Assembly (NCBI RefSeq): GCF_001579845.1
Contig: NZ_CP007440.1
Coordinates: 5,540,029 to 5,604,028, forward strand
Length of the DNA: 64,000 bases
Reading direction: 5' to 3'
From: Rhodoplanes sp. Z2-YC6860
Lineage (GTDB): Bacteria; Pseudomonadota; Alphaproteobacteria; Rhizobiales; Xanthobacteraceae
A program made the translations under genes and the position numbers. A model generated the notes under the pieces. That model was not told where the DNA came from and searched no databases. It saw only the letters and a list, made by a program, of their open reading frames with translations. Position 1 is the stretch's first letter. Every line of letters begins with the position of its first letter. Of this stretch, positions 15,905 to 23,988 are shown one piece after another.

Positions 15905-17245
15905 ATGGCGACCGGGGTTTCAATTACGCACAAAACCACAACAAAGAGCGTTCTCGATCTATGCAATCTATTCGAAGGCGGCAACTTAAATCTCGATCCC
16001 GGCTTTCAACGACAATCGGTTTGGAAAGAACGCGATCGAGCGAAGCTGATTGACAGCATATTACGAAACTACCCCATCCCAGCGATTTTCCTATATCGGC
16101 GGCACGAGGACGGCGAACTCGTGTTTGACGTCATAGACGGCAAACAACGACTTGAATCCATCCTGATGTTCACCGGACGAATGCGCGGACGATTTGCGAC
16201 AAAATCGCAATTGCCGGGCACCGACGATTCGGACCCCGCGGAAACAATCGACTGGAAACTTCTTAACCGAAAAGGTCTTCATCACAGGATACTTGGCTAC
16301 GAATTTCCGGTGATAGAAGTCGATGGCGAACTCGGCGACATCATCGAAGTGTTTGTCCGTATTAATTCGACGGGAAAAGCCCTCACACAACAAGAGAAAC
16401 GTCACGCCAAATACTACAACAGCCCCTTCTTGCGAGAAGCATCACGGATCGCGAGGCGATTCGAGGGCTATTTTCTGGACAATGGAATTTTCAGCACGGG
16501 CCAGATTAGCCGCATGAAGCATGTTGAATTGATTAGCGAGCTAATGCTTTCACTTACACAAGGCGACGTTCTGAACAAAAAAACGGCGCTTGATCGCGTA
16601 ATGAAGACAACTTCGTTCGACGGGCGGCAAATCGCAAAAGCATCGCGTCTGGTCACCACAACTCTGAAACGAGTTAAACGGATGCTCCCCCAATTCAGAA
16701 CGACACGTCTTAAACGTGTAACAGACTTCTACACTTTGGCGGTCTTAGTTGGGAAATTTGAGCAAGAAGGTCTGATTCTCACTGATCGCCGACGTAATCA
16801 ATTAGCCTGGAACCTGCTACAGGCATTCGCGACCAACGTGGATGAAGTCCGCGAACAACAACGCCGTCTCAAGGGTTCTCATCCGGGCCAAGAAATCTAC
16901 CGCGACTATCTACTAACCGTTTCGCAGATGACAGACGATGTAAGCCAGCGACGCAAACGCGAACAAATTCTCTCAAGCATTTTACGAAGCCTATTTGCAA
17001 TAAAGGACTCTCAGCGTGGCTTCTCGGCGGAGCAACGACGAATTCTTTGGAACACTTCCGTCAATCGAACTTGTCGATACCCAAAATGCAATCGAATTCT
17101 CACTTGGGACGATTTCACAATTGACCACGTAAATCCACATAGCAGGGGCGGCCGCAGCCAATTGGATAATGCAGCGCTGATGTGTCGCGAGCACAATTCA
17201 TCTAAGGGCAATAGGCGCAAAAAAATCTACAGACTGGCCGCATAA
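15905..17245 (+). CDS. DUF262-HNH endonuclease-like protein, candidate defence gene
   Basis: A 446-residue fusion. The N-terminal DUF262 domain (residues about 15-200) has the ParB-like fold marks: FQRQSVWKERDRAKLIDSIL, then DVIDGKQR at 76-82, the DGQQR-type nucleotide-binding motif. The C-terminal HNH domain (about 385-435) keeps C390-x4-C395, D407-H408, N422 and C427-x2-H430. This layout is that of GmrSD/SspE-type restriction proteins, where NTP binding gates DNA cutting. The whole gene is visibly more AT-rich and uses rarer codons than its neighbours, a sign of transfer. It stands alone, with no modification or phosphorothioation genes adjacent. The target DNA is unknown. Confidence 0.85.
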   Translation: MATGVSITHKTTTKSVLDLCNLFEGGNLNLDPGFQRQSVWKERDRAKLIDSILRNYPIPAIFLYRRHEDGELVFDVIDGKQRLESILMFTGRMRGRFATKSQLPGTDDSDPAETIDWKLLNRKGLHHRILGYEFPVIEVDGELGDIIEVFVRINSTGKALTQQEKRHAKYYNSPFLREASRIARRFEGYFLDNGIFSTGQISRMKHVELISELMLSLTQGDVLNKKTALDRVMKTTSFDGRQIAKASRLVTTTLKRVKRMLPQFRTTRLKRVTDFYTLAVLVGKFEQEGLILTDRRRNQLAWNLLQAFATNVDEVREQQRRLKGSHPGQEIYRDYLLTVSQMTDDVSQRRKREQILSSILRSLFAIKDSQRGFSAEQRRILWNTSVNRTCRYPKCNRILTWDDFTIDHVNPHSRGGRSQLDNAALMCREHNSSKGNRRKKIYRLAA

Positions 17246-17246
17246 T

Positions 17247-17546
17247 ATGTTGCGCTTAATAGTGCGCATTCTAATTGCAGTTTTCTCCCTCTTTTATCTG
17301 ATTGGGGGCTCTGCCCACGCCCAGATCACGCCGATCGCTTCTGGCCTGCCGGAGGGCGCCAACAACTACAGCTTCGGCCTCTCGCCGGGTTACGAGCGGC
17401 CGCTCACCGCACAGGACATGCGCGAGCAGGAGATCGAGTACAAATACAGAGAGACGCTGAAGAAGATTCCGAACAAGAAGCCGACGAACGATCCGTGGGC
17501 CGGAGTCCGTGCGGCGCCGGTCGCGGACCGGCATCGGCCGATGTAG
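17247..17546 (+). CDS. small secreted hypothetical protein
   Basis: A 99-residue protein. The signal peptide LRLIVRILIAVFSLFYLIGG ends at SAHAQ. The mature part has GLPEGANNYSFGLSPGYERP and a Lys-rich C-terminus. It is a type of conserved small protein found in this bacterial group, of unknown role. It begins one base after the DUF262-HNH stop. Composition changes inside the gene: the signal-peptide region is AT-rich like the preceding island, while the mature region is GC-rich like the host. The boundary of the foreign segment therefore falls near codon 20-25. Confidence 0.7.
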   Translation: MLRLIVRILIAVFSLFYLIGGSAHAQITPIASGLPEGANNYSFGLSPGYERPLTAQDMREQEIEYKYRETLKKIPNKKPTNDPWAGVRAAPVADRHRPM

Positions 17547-17584
17547 CCGCCGCGTCCTTCTCGACGAACATTGCTCCATCCCGG

Positions 17585-17710
17585 CCTCATGGTGAGGAGC
17601 ATTGCGAAGCAATGCGTCTCGAACCATGGGGCCGCCCGGCCGTTGCAACAGCGAGGCCGCCTCGCCCTTCGAGACGCGGTCCGCCGGACCGCTCCTCAGG
17701 GTGAGGCGGG
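17585..17710. repeat. REP-like bipartite palindrome, family 1 (copy f)
   Basis: CCTCATGGTGAGGAGC, hairpin attgc-gaa-gcaat, GCGTCTCGAACCATG; a spacer with cggccgttgcaacagc; then CGCCCTTCGAGACGCGG, a gtccg-ccggac stem and GCTCCTCAGGGTGAGG. Complete, both halves present. It fills most of the gap between two convergently oriented genes. Confidence 0.85.
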
Positions 17711-17738
17711 GAAAATGTCAGAGTGAGGCGCGAGAAAA

Positions 17739-18086
17739 CTACTCGTGCGGCAGCACCTTGAACGGCTGCTTGTAGGGCTCGACGCGGAGCGAGGCATTCG
17801 CCAGCACGCCGATCTTCTGGCGCGGGCCGACCTCGCTGTCGCCGTCCTTGCCGCGCTGCACGCCGTATTGCCACACGGTGAGCGAGCCCTTCGAGGCGAT
17901 CGCCTTGGCGATGCCGCCGGCGTCGCCGCCAAGCTCCTTCAGCTCGGCATCGTTCAGGCCGATCACGATGTCGTCCTTCACAGTGATGATCTTGAACAGC
18001 GTCTCGGCGGACGCACTCAGCGTCGCGGGCGCAAGAAACGAAACGGCCAGCGCGGCGCCGGCGAAAAGCTTGGCGGAACGGATCAT
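17739..18086 (-). CDS. small secreted hypothetical protein
   Basis: A 115-residue exported protein: signal peptide IRSAKLFAGAALAVSFLAPA with cleavage near SASAE. It has a compact mature domain (TLFKIITVKDDIVIGLNDAE, AIASKGSLTVWQYGVQRG, LRVEPYKQPFKVLP). No cysteines, no membrane segment after the signal and no recognised family. The pattern recurs in rhizobial genomes as an unnamed periplasmic protein. It lies between a REP element and a Bug gene on the same strand, about 100 bases downstream of it. Confidence 0.7.
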   Translation of the reverse strand: MIRSAKLFAGAALAVSFLAPATLSASAETLFKIITVKDDIVIGLNDAELKELGGDAGGIAKAIASKGSLTVWQYGVQRGKDGDSEVGPRQKIGVLANASLRVEPYKQPFKVLPHE

Positions 18087-18185
18087 GAATGAACCCCTGA
18101 CCCGTCAATCCGGGCACGAATGAATGCGCGCCCGTGTTGGGCGCCCCATTTGGTCGCGCGGGGACGCGCCGAGGTTCAACGCGCC

Positions 18186-19154
18186 CTATTCCTTCACCAC
18201 GCCGGCATTCGCAACGATGCCCTCCCAGCGCACATATTCGGCCTTCACGAAATCGGCGAACGCCGCACGGCTCATCACCATCGGATCGAGACCCGCGCCG
18301 CTCATGGCGGTGCGCGCCGCCTGATCCTTCAGCATGTCCTGGGTGACGGCGTGAATGCGGTCGAGCATCGGCGCAGGCGTGCCGGCCGGCGCGACGACGC
18401 CGATCCAGACGCTCATCAGATAACCGGGAAGCCCCGCCTCGGCCGATGACGGCACGTCCGGCAGATACGGCAGGCGCTCTTTCGTGGCGGTCAGCAGCAG
18501 GCGGATTTTCCCGGCGTCGATGGCGCCGCGAAACTGGCCGATCGAGCTGGAGCTGAGCTGAATGCGCCCGGCGATGAGATCGGTCATGGCCGGCGCATTG
18601 CCGCGATAGGGCACGTGGATGAGCTCGATGCCGGCCAGGCGCGCGAATTCGGCGACCGACAGATGCGGCAGCGAACCCACGCCCGCCGAGCCGTACGAAT
18701 AGGTGCCGGGCTTGGCCTTCGCCAGCGCCTGGAACTCCTTGAAGGTCTTCGCCGGCACCTCGGTCGACAGCGCGATCATCTGCGGCGCCTCGCCGATCGC
18801 CGCGACGGGAATGAGGTCCCTCAGTGCGTCGAACGGCATCTGCTTCTGGATGAACGGATTGATGACGAGGTTGCCGTTGAGCACGAGGCCGAGCGTGGTG
18901 CCGTCGGGCGGCGCTTTGGCCACCACGTCCATGCCGAGCGTGCCGGCCGCGCCGGTGCGGTTCTCGACCACGGCCTGCTGACCGGTCGTGCGCGTGATGT
19001 GCTCGGCGAGCAGCCGCGCGCCAAGATCTCCGATGCCGCCGGCCGCAAAGCCCGTGACGATCCGGATCGGCTTGGTCGGCCAGTCTTGTGCCTGCGCGTT
19101 GTTCGCAAGCGCCGCGCACGCGATCAGCGCCGCGATCAGGATCCGCACGACCAT
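18186..19154 (-). CDS. Bug-family TTT solute-binding protein
   Basis: A 322-residue Bug/TctC protein. The signal peptide is MVVRILIAALIACAALANNA, cleaved after AQAQ. Family marks are WPTKPIRIVTGFAAGGIGDL, ENRTGAAGTLGMDVVAKAPP, the HVPYRGNAPAMTDLIAGRIQ block and LPDVPSSAEAGLPGY. It is divergent from another Bug gene at 19285, with about 130 bases between them that should hold both promoters. It is more similar to conventional Bug proteins than the copies at 2-5.5 kb. The ligand is unknown, and no transporter membrane subunits are adjacent. Confidence 0.88.
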   Translation of the reverse strand: MVVRILIAALIACAALANNAQAQDWPTKPIRIVTGFAAGGIGDLGARLLAEHITRTTGQQAVVENRTGAAGTLGMDVVAKAPPDGTTLGLVLNGNLVINPFIQKQMPFDALRDLIPVAAIGEAPQMIALSTEVPAKTFKEFQALAKAKPGTYSYGSAGVGSLPHLSVAEFARLAGIELIHVPYRGNAPAMTDLIAGRIQLSSSSIGQFRGAIDAGKIRLLLTATKERLPYLPDVPSSAEAGLPGYLMSVWIGVVAPAGTPAPMLDRIHAVTQDMLKDQAARTAMSGAGLDPMVMSRAAFADFVKAEYVRWEGIVANAGVVKE

Positions 19155-19284
19155 CCATCCCTCCCGAAGTCTTTTGTTGCACCGAGACTAGCGCGGAATG
19201 GGAGAGCCGCAAACGCGCCATCGCAAACCACAGCGCCGCAGTGCTAGGCTTCACGCAAAACAGTATTGCGATGGGAGGATGTGC

Positions 19285-20238
19285 ATGCTTCGGGCTTTCA
19301 TCTCTTTATTGCTGCTGCTCACGGGCGCCACGGCGCAGGCGCAGCAGTATCCCGCAAGCCCGGTGCGCGTGCTGGTCGGCTTTGCCGCCGGCAGCGGCCC
19401 GGACATCCAGGCCCGCACCATCGCGCAGCAGCTCGCCACCCATTTCAACCAGTCGTTCTATATCGAGAACAAGACCGGCGCGAACGGCACCATCGCGGCG
19501 CGCACGGTCGCGACCGCACAGCCCGACGGGCTCAACCTGCTGTTCTCGAGTTCGTCGATCTCGCCGACGCCGCACATCTACAAGAACCTCGGCTACGACA
19601 CGCTGACCGATCTTCGCGCCATTGCCACCTCCGGTATCCTCGACGGCATGCTGATGCTGGTCGACGCCAAGTCGCCGATCAAAACCGTGCCGGAGTTCAT
19701 CAAGCACGCCAAGGAGACGCGCGTGCTCTATGGTTCGCCCGGCGTCGGCAACATCCTGCATCTCGCCGCCGAAGCCTTCAGCATCAAGGCCGGCATCACC
19801 ATGCAGCATGTGCCCTACAAGGGCTCGTCCGAGGTGGTGACGGCGCTGCTCAGCGGCAGCATCGAGGTGATGTTCGTGACCCCGCCCTCGGTCCTCGGTT
19901 TGGTCAAGGAGGGACGCGTCCGCGCGCTGGCCTTCACCGGCACCAAGCCCTTCGCGGAATTTCCCAACGTGCCGCTGATGAAGGATCTCCTGCCCGGCTA
20001 TCAGCCGATGGGGTCGTGGGGCATGTTCTTTGCGCCCGGCAAGACGCCCGATGCCATCGCCGACAAGCTCAACGCCGCGGTGCGCGAAGCGCTTCAGGTG
20101 CCGTCGGTGTCCTCAGTCATGCAGCGCGACGGCTACATCCCCGACAACCGCAGCGCGGCCGAGACCCAGGCGTTCTTCAACAAGGAGGTCGCGGTGGTCG
20201 GCGAAGCCGTGAAAGCCGCCAAGATCGAGCCGAACTGA
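19285..20238 (+). CDS. Bug-family TTT solute-binding protein
   Basis: A 317-residue Bug/TctC protein. The signal is MLRAFISLLLLLTGATAQAQ. Mature motifs are YPASPVRVLVGFAAGSGPDI, ENKTGANGTIAARTVATAQP, the HVPYKGSSEVVTALLSGSIE block and APGKTPDAIADKLNAAVREA. The start at 19285 is chosen because GGGAGG lies six bases upstream. An ATG at 19279 directly abuts that ribosome site, and the open frame further upstream (19198) reads basic non-signal residues. Divergent from the Bug gene at 18186-19154. The ligand is unknown. Confidence 0.88.
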   Translation: MLRAFISLLLLLTGATAQAQQYPASPVRVLVGFAAGSGPDIQARTIAQQLATHFNQSFYIENKTGANGTIAARTVATAQPDGLNLLFSSSSISPTPHIYKNLGYDTLTDLRAIATSGILDGMLMLVDAKSPIKTVPEFIKHAKETRVLYGSPGVGNILHLAAEAFSIKAGITMQHVPYKGSSEVVTALLSGSIEVMFVTPPSVLGLVKEGRVRALAFTGTKPFAEFPNVPLMKDLLPGYQPMGSWGMFFAPGKTPDAIADKLNAAVREALQVPSVSSVMQRDGYIPDNRSAAETQAFFNKEVAVVGEAVKAAKIEPN

Positions 20239-20290
20239 GGGGCTGGCCGCTAAGCTCAGCTATCTGAAGTGAGTCAGCCTGGTGCTCTCT

Positions 20291-20410
20291 CCCCGTCACC
20301 CTGAGGTGGCCGCGCATTGCGCGGCCCTCGAAGGGCGACGGCCACGTTGCTGCAACAGCCGGGCCGTTCATCCTTCGAGGCTCGCTGCGCTCGCGCCTCA
20401 GGATGACGGA
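20291..20410. repeat. REP-like bipartite palindrome, family 1 variant (copy g)
   Basis: CCCGTCACCCTGAGGTGG, hairpin ccgcgc-att-gcgcgg, CCCTCGAAGGGCGACGG. The spacer holds cgttgctgcaacagccgggc. Then CCTTCGAGGCTCGC, a stem and GCCTCAGGATGACGG. The arms diverge from other copies (GTCACCCTGAGG in place of CTCATCCTGAGG), so this is a subfamily. It lies between a Bug gene and the convergent GNAT gene. Confidence 0.75.
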
Positions 20411-20445
20411 GATAGAGGGCGCTTGCTTGAAGAGAAGAGAGTGCT

Positions 20446-20970
20446 CTAAAGCACCCGCTCCATGTGCACGGCGTCCGAATCGTATTTCGCCCGCGCCGCA
20501 GCCTGAAGTGATTCGTCGGCGGTGCGCGTAAATCCGGCGGCCTGCCAGAACGGCCCCCGGCGGTTCACCGCCACGAGCGACAGGTGCGCCAGGCCTGACG
20601 ATTGCGCGGCCTTCAACAGCAGCGGCACGATCGCGCGGCCCTGCCCTTGCCCGCGCAACGCTTCGTCGAGCGTCAGATCATGAACGTAATATGTCGTCGG
20701 CGTGACGGGCAGCGCGCCGAGCAGGCTGTCGAGCGCCGGCACCGTGCCTTTGCTCCACGGGTGCGAAAAACAATAGCCGGCAACGTTGCCGCCTGTTTGC
20801 AAGACGAAGCAACCCGCAGGAAAAAGCCTGAATTTCTCGGCCAGCACCTCGGCCCGCTCGGGATAATTCGGATGCACGCGCATCGAGAGCGCATGGACGG
20901 CCACGAGATCGTCAGCCGACATCGGCCGCCACGGCCGATCGCGCTCGTCGATGTGCTGCCCACCGCTCAT
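20446..20970 (-). CDS. GNAT family N-acetyltransferase
   Basis: A 174-residue acetyltransferase with motif A RGQGQGRAIVPLLLKAAQSS (the R/Q-x-x-G-x-G/A acetyl-CoA loop). A preceding strand YYVHDLTLDEAL and a following LSLVAVNRRGPFWQAAGFTR (motif B with the aromatic and Gly-Phe turn) complete the fold. The N-terminal MSADDLVAVHALSMRVHPNY is typical of this subgroup. The substrate amine is not predictable. It is divergent from the SET-domain gene, with about 115 bases between them. Confidence 0.85.
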   Translation of the reverse strand: MSGGQHIDERDRPWRPMSADDLVAVHALSMRVHPNYPERAEVLAEKFRLFPAGCFVLQTGGNVAGYCFSHPWSKGTVPALDSLLGALPVTPTTYYVHDLTLDEALRGQGQGRAIVPLLLKAAQSSGLAHLSLVAVNRRGPFWQAAGFTRTADESLQAAARAKYDSDAVHMERVL

Positions 20971-21084
20971 GTCCGCCTTCTACGCGTTCGCACTGTCGGC
21001 GCAAGCATCCAAGTCGATGAATGTTGTCCACTGCCCGCAAAAAGCGCTGGCGAGTTGTTCGATTTTTCTCTAAATCCCATCGCC

Positions 21085-21651
21085 GTGCCTGAAGGAAAAT
21101 ATCGCATCGGCCGCTCTCGCACGGGACTCGGCCTGTTCGCAGTGCAGCCCTACCGGAAGCGCGAATACGTCGCCACGTATCGCGGACGGAAGCTCGCGAA
21201 CGCAGAAGCCGAGCGGCTCGAAGCGCGCGGCTCGCGCTATATGTTCGAGATCAACTCGCGCTGGACCATCGACGGCTCGTCACGCCGGAATCACGCCCGC
21301 TACGTCAATCACTCCTGCCGGCCGAATGTCGAGGCAATCGAGCGTCGCGGCGGCGTGATCGTCTATATCGCCCGGAAGAAGATCAAGCCGGAAGACGAGA
21401 TCACGGTCGACTACGGCAAGGACTATTTCGAAGCCTTCATCACCAAGTCGCGCTGCCTTTGCGAGAAGTGCCGCGAGCGCCGCGCCGAGCGGCAGCGAGG
21501 CTATCGCCGGAAGGTGAAGCGGGCTCTGCTGCGCAAGAAAGCGATTCGCAAGCGCTCGGGCATCGTCGGCGCGAAGCCCGCGTCCAAGACCAAAGCCAAG
21601 GCCAAGACAAAGTCGCCGCGGCGCAAGGCCAAGCGCGGCAAGAAGCGTTAG
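21085..21651 (+). CDS. SET-domain protein methyltransferase-like with basic tail
   Basis: About 188 residues. The SET core is clear: RSRTGLGLFAVQPYRKREYV (SET-N, GxGLFA), the VNHSCRPNVEAI block (NHSC motif) and DEITVDYGKDYF (catalytic-Tyr region). CLCEKCRERR follows, which matches a post-SET zinc-binding end. The last roughly 60 residues are a Lys/Arg/Ala-rich tail (KAKAKTKSPRRKAKRGKK), like histone-H1-like bacterial proteins. Start is uncertain: GTG 21085 gives a short lead before the core, and TTG 21055 is in frame but has no clear ribosome site. SET proteins methylate lysines with SAM; the target is unknown. It may act on DNA-bound proteins, judging from its tail. Confidence 0.8.
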   Translation: MPEGKYRIGRSRTGLGLFAVQPYRKREYVATYRGRKLANAEAERLEARGSRYMFEINSRWTIDGSSRRNHARYVNHSCRPNVEAIERRGGVIVYIARKKIKPEDEITVDYGKDYFEAFITKSRCLCEKCRERRAERQRGYRRKVKRALLRKKAIRKRSGIVGAKPASKTKAKAKTKSPRRKAKRGKKR

Positions 21652-21769
21652 CCGATCTCAAGGGAACCACGTTCCCTCAAGCGCATTATCCTGCCGACTT
21701 TGCGCACTTTGTTCTTTTGCGCATTTCGTTCGAGCCATTGCAGGAGGCCCGGCGCTGCCGGGAGCGCCC

Positions 21770-22045
21770 ATGCGCTTCGACCCGACCACCACCTTCTTCC
21801 TGGTCCTGTTGATCGGCGCCGTGATCGGCGTGGTGTTCGACCGTTTCGGCGGCCGCGGCTGGTTCGCCCGGCAGGTGACCGGCGGCGGCAATGCCATGAT
21901 CACCGGCGCGCTGGTCGGCATCGCCGGCGCGTTCATCGGCTATCATCTGGAGATCATGCTGCGGCTCGGCACCGGCGCGATGCAGCTGATCGGCGCCGCC
22001 GTCGGCGCGCTGGTCGTGCTGCTTCTGTGGCGGATGGTGCGTTAG
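21770..22045 (+). CDS. GlsB/YeaQ/YmgE family stress-associated membrane protein
   Basis: A 91-residue integral membrane protein with three predicted helices (FFLVLLIGAVIGVVF, NAMITGALVGIAGAFIGYHL, GAAVGALVVLLLWRMV) and Gly-rich turns typical of the transglycosylase-associated/GlsB family, which is linked to general stress responses. The family is widespread and short, as here. No adjacent partner gene. A hairpin-like terminator follows at about 22068. Confidence 0.75.
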   Translation: MRFDPTTTFFLVLLIGAVIGVVFDRFGGRGWFARQVTGGGNAMITGALVGIAGAFIGYHLEIMLRLGTGAMQLIGAAVGALVVLLLWRMVR

Positions 22046-22067
22046 CAGCGCCGCTCAACGCAAAGAG

Positions 22068-22096
22068 CGACGGCCACCGCAAGGCGGCGGCCGTCG
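22068..22096. terminator. possible terminator hairpin
   Basis: CGACGGCC and GGCCGTCG form an 8-bp stem with a 13-base loop between the convergent ends of the genes at 21770-22045 and 22136-22540. T tracts are weak on both sides. Confidence 0.4.
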
Positions 22097-22135
22097 TATC
22101 GAATCAGGCGAAGACTTTGACGATCGCCTAAGCGA

Positions 22136-22540
22136 TCACTTGGACGGAGCCGCGTCCTTCTTGGGCTGCTCGGCGGCGGGCGCCGGAGCATCGTCCTTCT
22201 TCTGCAGCTTCTTGGCCTCACGGGCGCTGGTGCGCGGCTCTTTCTTTGCCGTGGCGTCCTTCGCCATCGCATCCTTGGCCTGCGCCGGCGGAGCGGCGGC
22301 CGTGGCCGGCACGTTGACGACCGCGCCGTTGCGCGAGCCGAACACGCGGTCCGAGCACATGTTGTTGTTGGTCTGGCAGTTCTGGAAGCAGGCGTCCTGC
22401 ATCTGCGCCTGCACCTTGGACGCGCAGGTGTCCATGCAAGCCTGATAGCCCTTGAGGCAGACCTCCTGGCTCGACGCCACGGAGACGCTCAATGCCAGAA
22501 TGGCGGCCGTCGCGGCCGGCAGAATCGAAAGCGCTTTCAT
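22136..22540 (-). CDS. secreted Cys-rich small protein
   Basis: A 134-residue protein. Signal peptide KALSILPAATAAILALSVSV, with cleavage after ASSQ. The mature N-terminus has five or so cysteines in EVCLKGYQACMDTCASKVQ, then QDACFQNCQTNNNMCSD, arranged like a disulfide-bonded helical hairpin (CxxxC...CxxxC). It ends in a long Lys/Ala/Pro-rich tail. The ATG at 22540 yields a good signal; the longer frame to 22570 lacks one. Unknown function, probably periplasmic. Confidence 0.7.
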   Translation of the reverse strand: MKALSILPAATAAILALSVSVASSQEVCLKGYQACMDTCASKVQAQMQDACFQNCQTNNNMCSDRVFGSRNGAVVNVPATAAAPPAQAKDAMAKDATAKKEPRTSAREAKKLQKKDDAPAPAAEQPKKDAAPSK

Positions 22541-22697
22541 CGTCAAAAAACCTCGCCTGTGCCCCCTCAACGTGCCGCATCTGCTGAGAGATCCAAAAAA
22601 TAGAATTCAGCGGGCGCAAATGCACCCGCTTCCTCCCGGCATGGTTAAACCGACAAGGATCGAGAAGTCCCGCAAATGCTGGGATCGCGCAACGTGC

Positions 22698-23111
22698 TCA
22701 GAGCTTCTTGCACTCTTGCGACATGTTGGCCATGCCGCCGGCGCTCTTAACCTTCAGCGCATAGACCTTGCGCGTGGTCTGCCCTTTGGCCGCAGGCCCG
22801 AGCACCATCGTGGTGTGGCCTTGCACCGGTCCCTTGGCACCGAGCACGTAAATGTCGATCGTGCATTTGAGCCGCACGTCGCAGGAGTTCTCGAGCGCGA
22901 CCTCGAAGACCGGCTTGTCGCCAACCTGCTTGAAGCCGGTCTGGTTGGTGACGCACTTGGGCTCTTCTTTTTTCGTGTCCGACGGCTTCTCGGATTTCTC
23001 GGCTGGCGGCTCCTGTCCGTCCGGCACTTCGGGCGTTACGGCGAAGGCCTGCGAGCAAACGCCGACGGCGAGAGAAAGCCCCAGTAAAGCCGAGGACGAT
23101 CGAATCAACAC
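22698..23111 (-). CDS. small secreted hypothetical protein
   Basis: About 137 residues. GTG 23111 is preferred because a GGAG ribosome site is nine bases upstream and it gives a 24-residue signal (LIRSSSALLGLSLAVGVCSQ, ending AFA); TTG 23129 is an alternative. The mature part has an acidic/Pro/Lys-rich linker (PPAEKSEKPSDTKKEEP) and a beta-rich C-terminal domain with three cysteines (CVTNQTGFK, LENSCDVRLKCTIDI, SQECKKL). Function unknown. Confidence 0.65.
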   Translation of the reverse strand: MLIRSSSALLGLSLAVGVCSQAFAVTPEVPDGQEPPAEKSEKPSDTKKEEPKCVTNQTGFKQVGDKPVFEVALENSCDVRLKCTIDIYVLGAKGPVQGHTTMVLGPAAKGQTTRKVYALKVKSAGGMANMSQECKKL

Positions 23112-23190
23112 GGCAGAGATCTCCGACAAAGCGCCCTTTGGCTTTTAGTCGGAGCCCGACCGGTTTCGGTTCATCGCGGGCGGACGGCGT

Positions 23191-23898
23191 TCAGCCGTCG
23201 AGCTCCTTGTAGGCGCGGAAGACGCCCCATTCGTTGAACGGAATGCGCCGCTCGGATTGCAGATACGCGGCGATACGCGGCCGTTCGGCGACGTGGTCGT
23301 GCAGCGCGACGAGCCGCGGGATCTGCTTCTCGAAGCGCTTCATGCGCCTGGGAAACGCGTAGCGCAGCCCGGCGACGATCTGAAACAGGCTGAGATCGAC
23401 ATAGCTCAGCCTGCGGCCGAACACGTAAGGCCCGCGGCTCTTCTGAACGATCTCCTCGAAATAGCCGAGAAACTTCGGCACCCGGTGCCGCCAGAACTCC
23501 TGCGTGTAGCGCTTCGCCGCGAGCTTCTGATCTTCGTAATAAAGCTGGCTCGAGAGCGGGTGGTGGGTGTTGTGAACCTCGAGCACGAAGTCGGTGACGG
23601 TGAGTTGCAGCTGATGCGCCCACAGCCGGTCGGCTTCGCTTCGCGGCACCAGCCGCAGCTTCGGCCCGAGATACTGCAGGATCAGCGCGACCTGGGCGAT
23701 CACGAGCTTGCCGGCCTTCAGAAACGGCGGCGCGAAAGGCTGCCGTCCGCCGCTTTCCATCATCTTCATCATCGCGCCCGCGCCGTAGCCGCGCCGTCGC
23801 GCCACGTCGACGTAGGTTGCCCCCGCCTCCTCCAGCGCCAGCCGGACGAATTCGCCGCGCCCCTGGATTTCCGGCCAATAATAGAGCTCGTATCGCAT
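23191..23898 (-). CDS. glutathione S-transferase-like protein
   Basis: A 235-residue protein with an N-terminal thioredoxin-like GST domain (RYELYYWPEIQGRGEFVRLA, the sigma-type Y-x-x-x-x-x-x-R-G-E-x-x-R pattern) and a C-terminal all-helical GST domain (SYVDLSLFQIVAGLRYAFPR). The Tyr at residues 5-6 is the probable thiolate-activating residue. The start is the ATG at 23898; one codon upstream is a TTG. Probably cytosolic detoxification; the electrophilic substrate is unknown. Single gene. Confidence 0.8.
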   Translation of the reverse strand: MRYELYYWPEIQGRGEFVRLALEEAGATYVDVARRRGYGAGAMMKMMESGGRQPFAPPFLKAGKLVIAQVALILQYLGPKLRLVPRSEADRLWAHQLQLTVTDFVLEVHNTHHPLSSQLYYEDQKLAAKRYTQEFWRHRVPKFLGYFEEIVQKSRGPYVFGRRLSYVDLSLFQIVAGLRYAFPRRMKRFEKQIPRLVALHDHVAERPRIAAYLQSERRIPFNEWGVFRAYKELDG

Positions 23899-23988
23899 CA
23901 AAGCCTCCGCCTGCGCCGGGCGAGCTTAGCGCGCCGGGGCCGAACGCAAAAATCTTGAAGGCCTTCGATGTTCCGAGGGGATGCCGAT

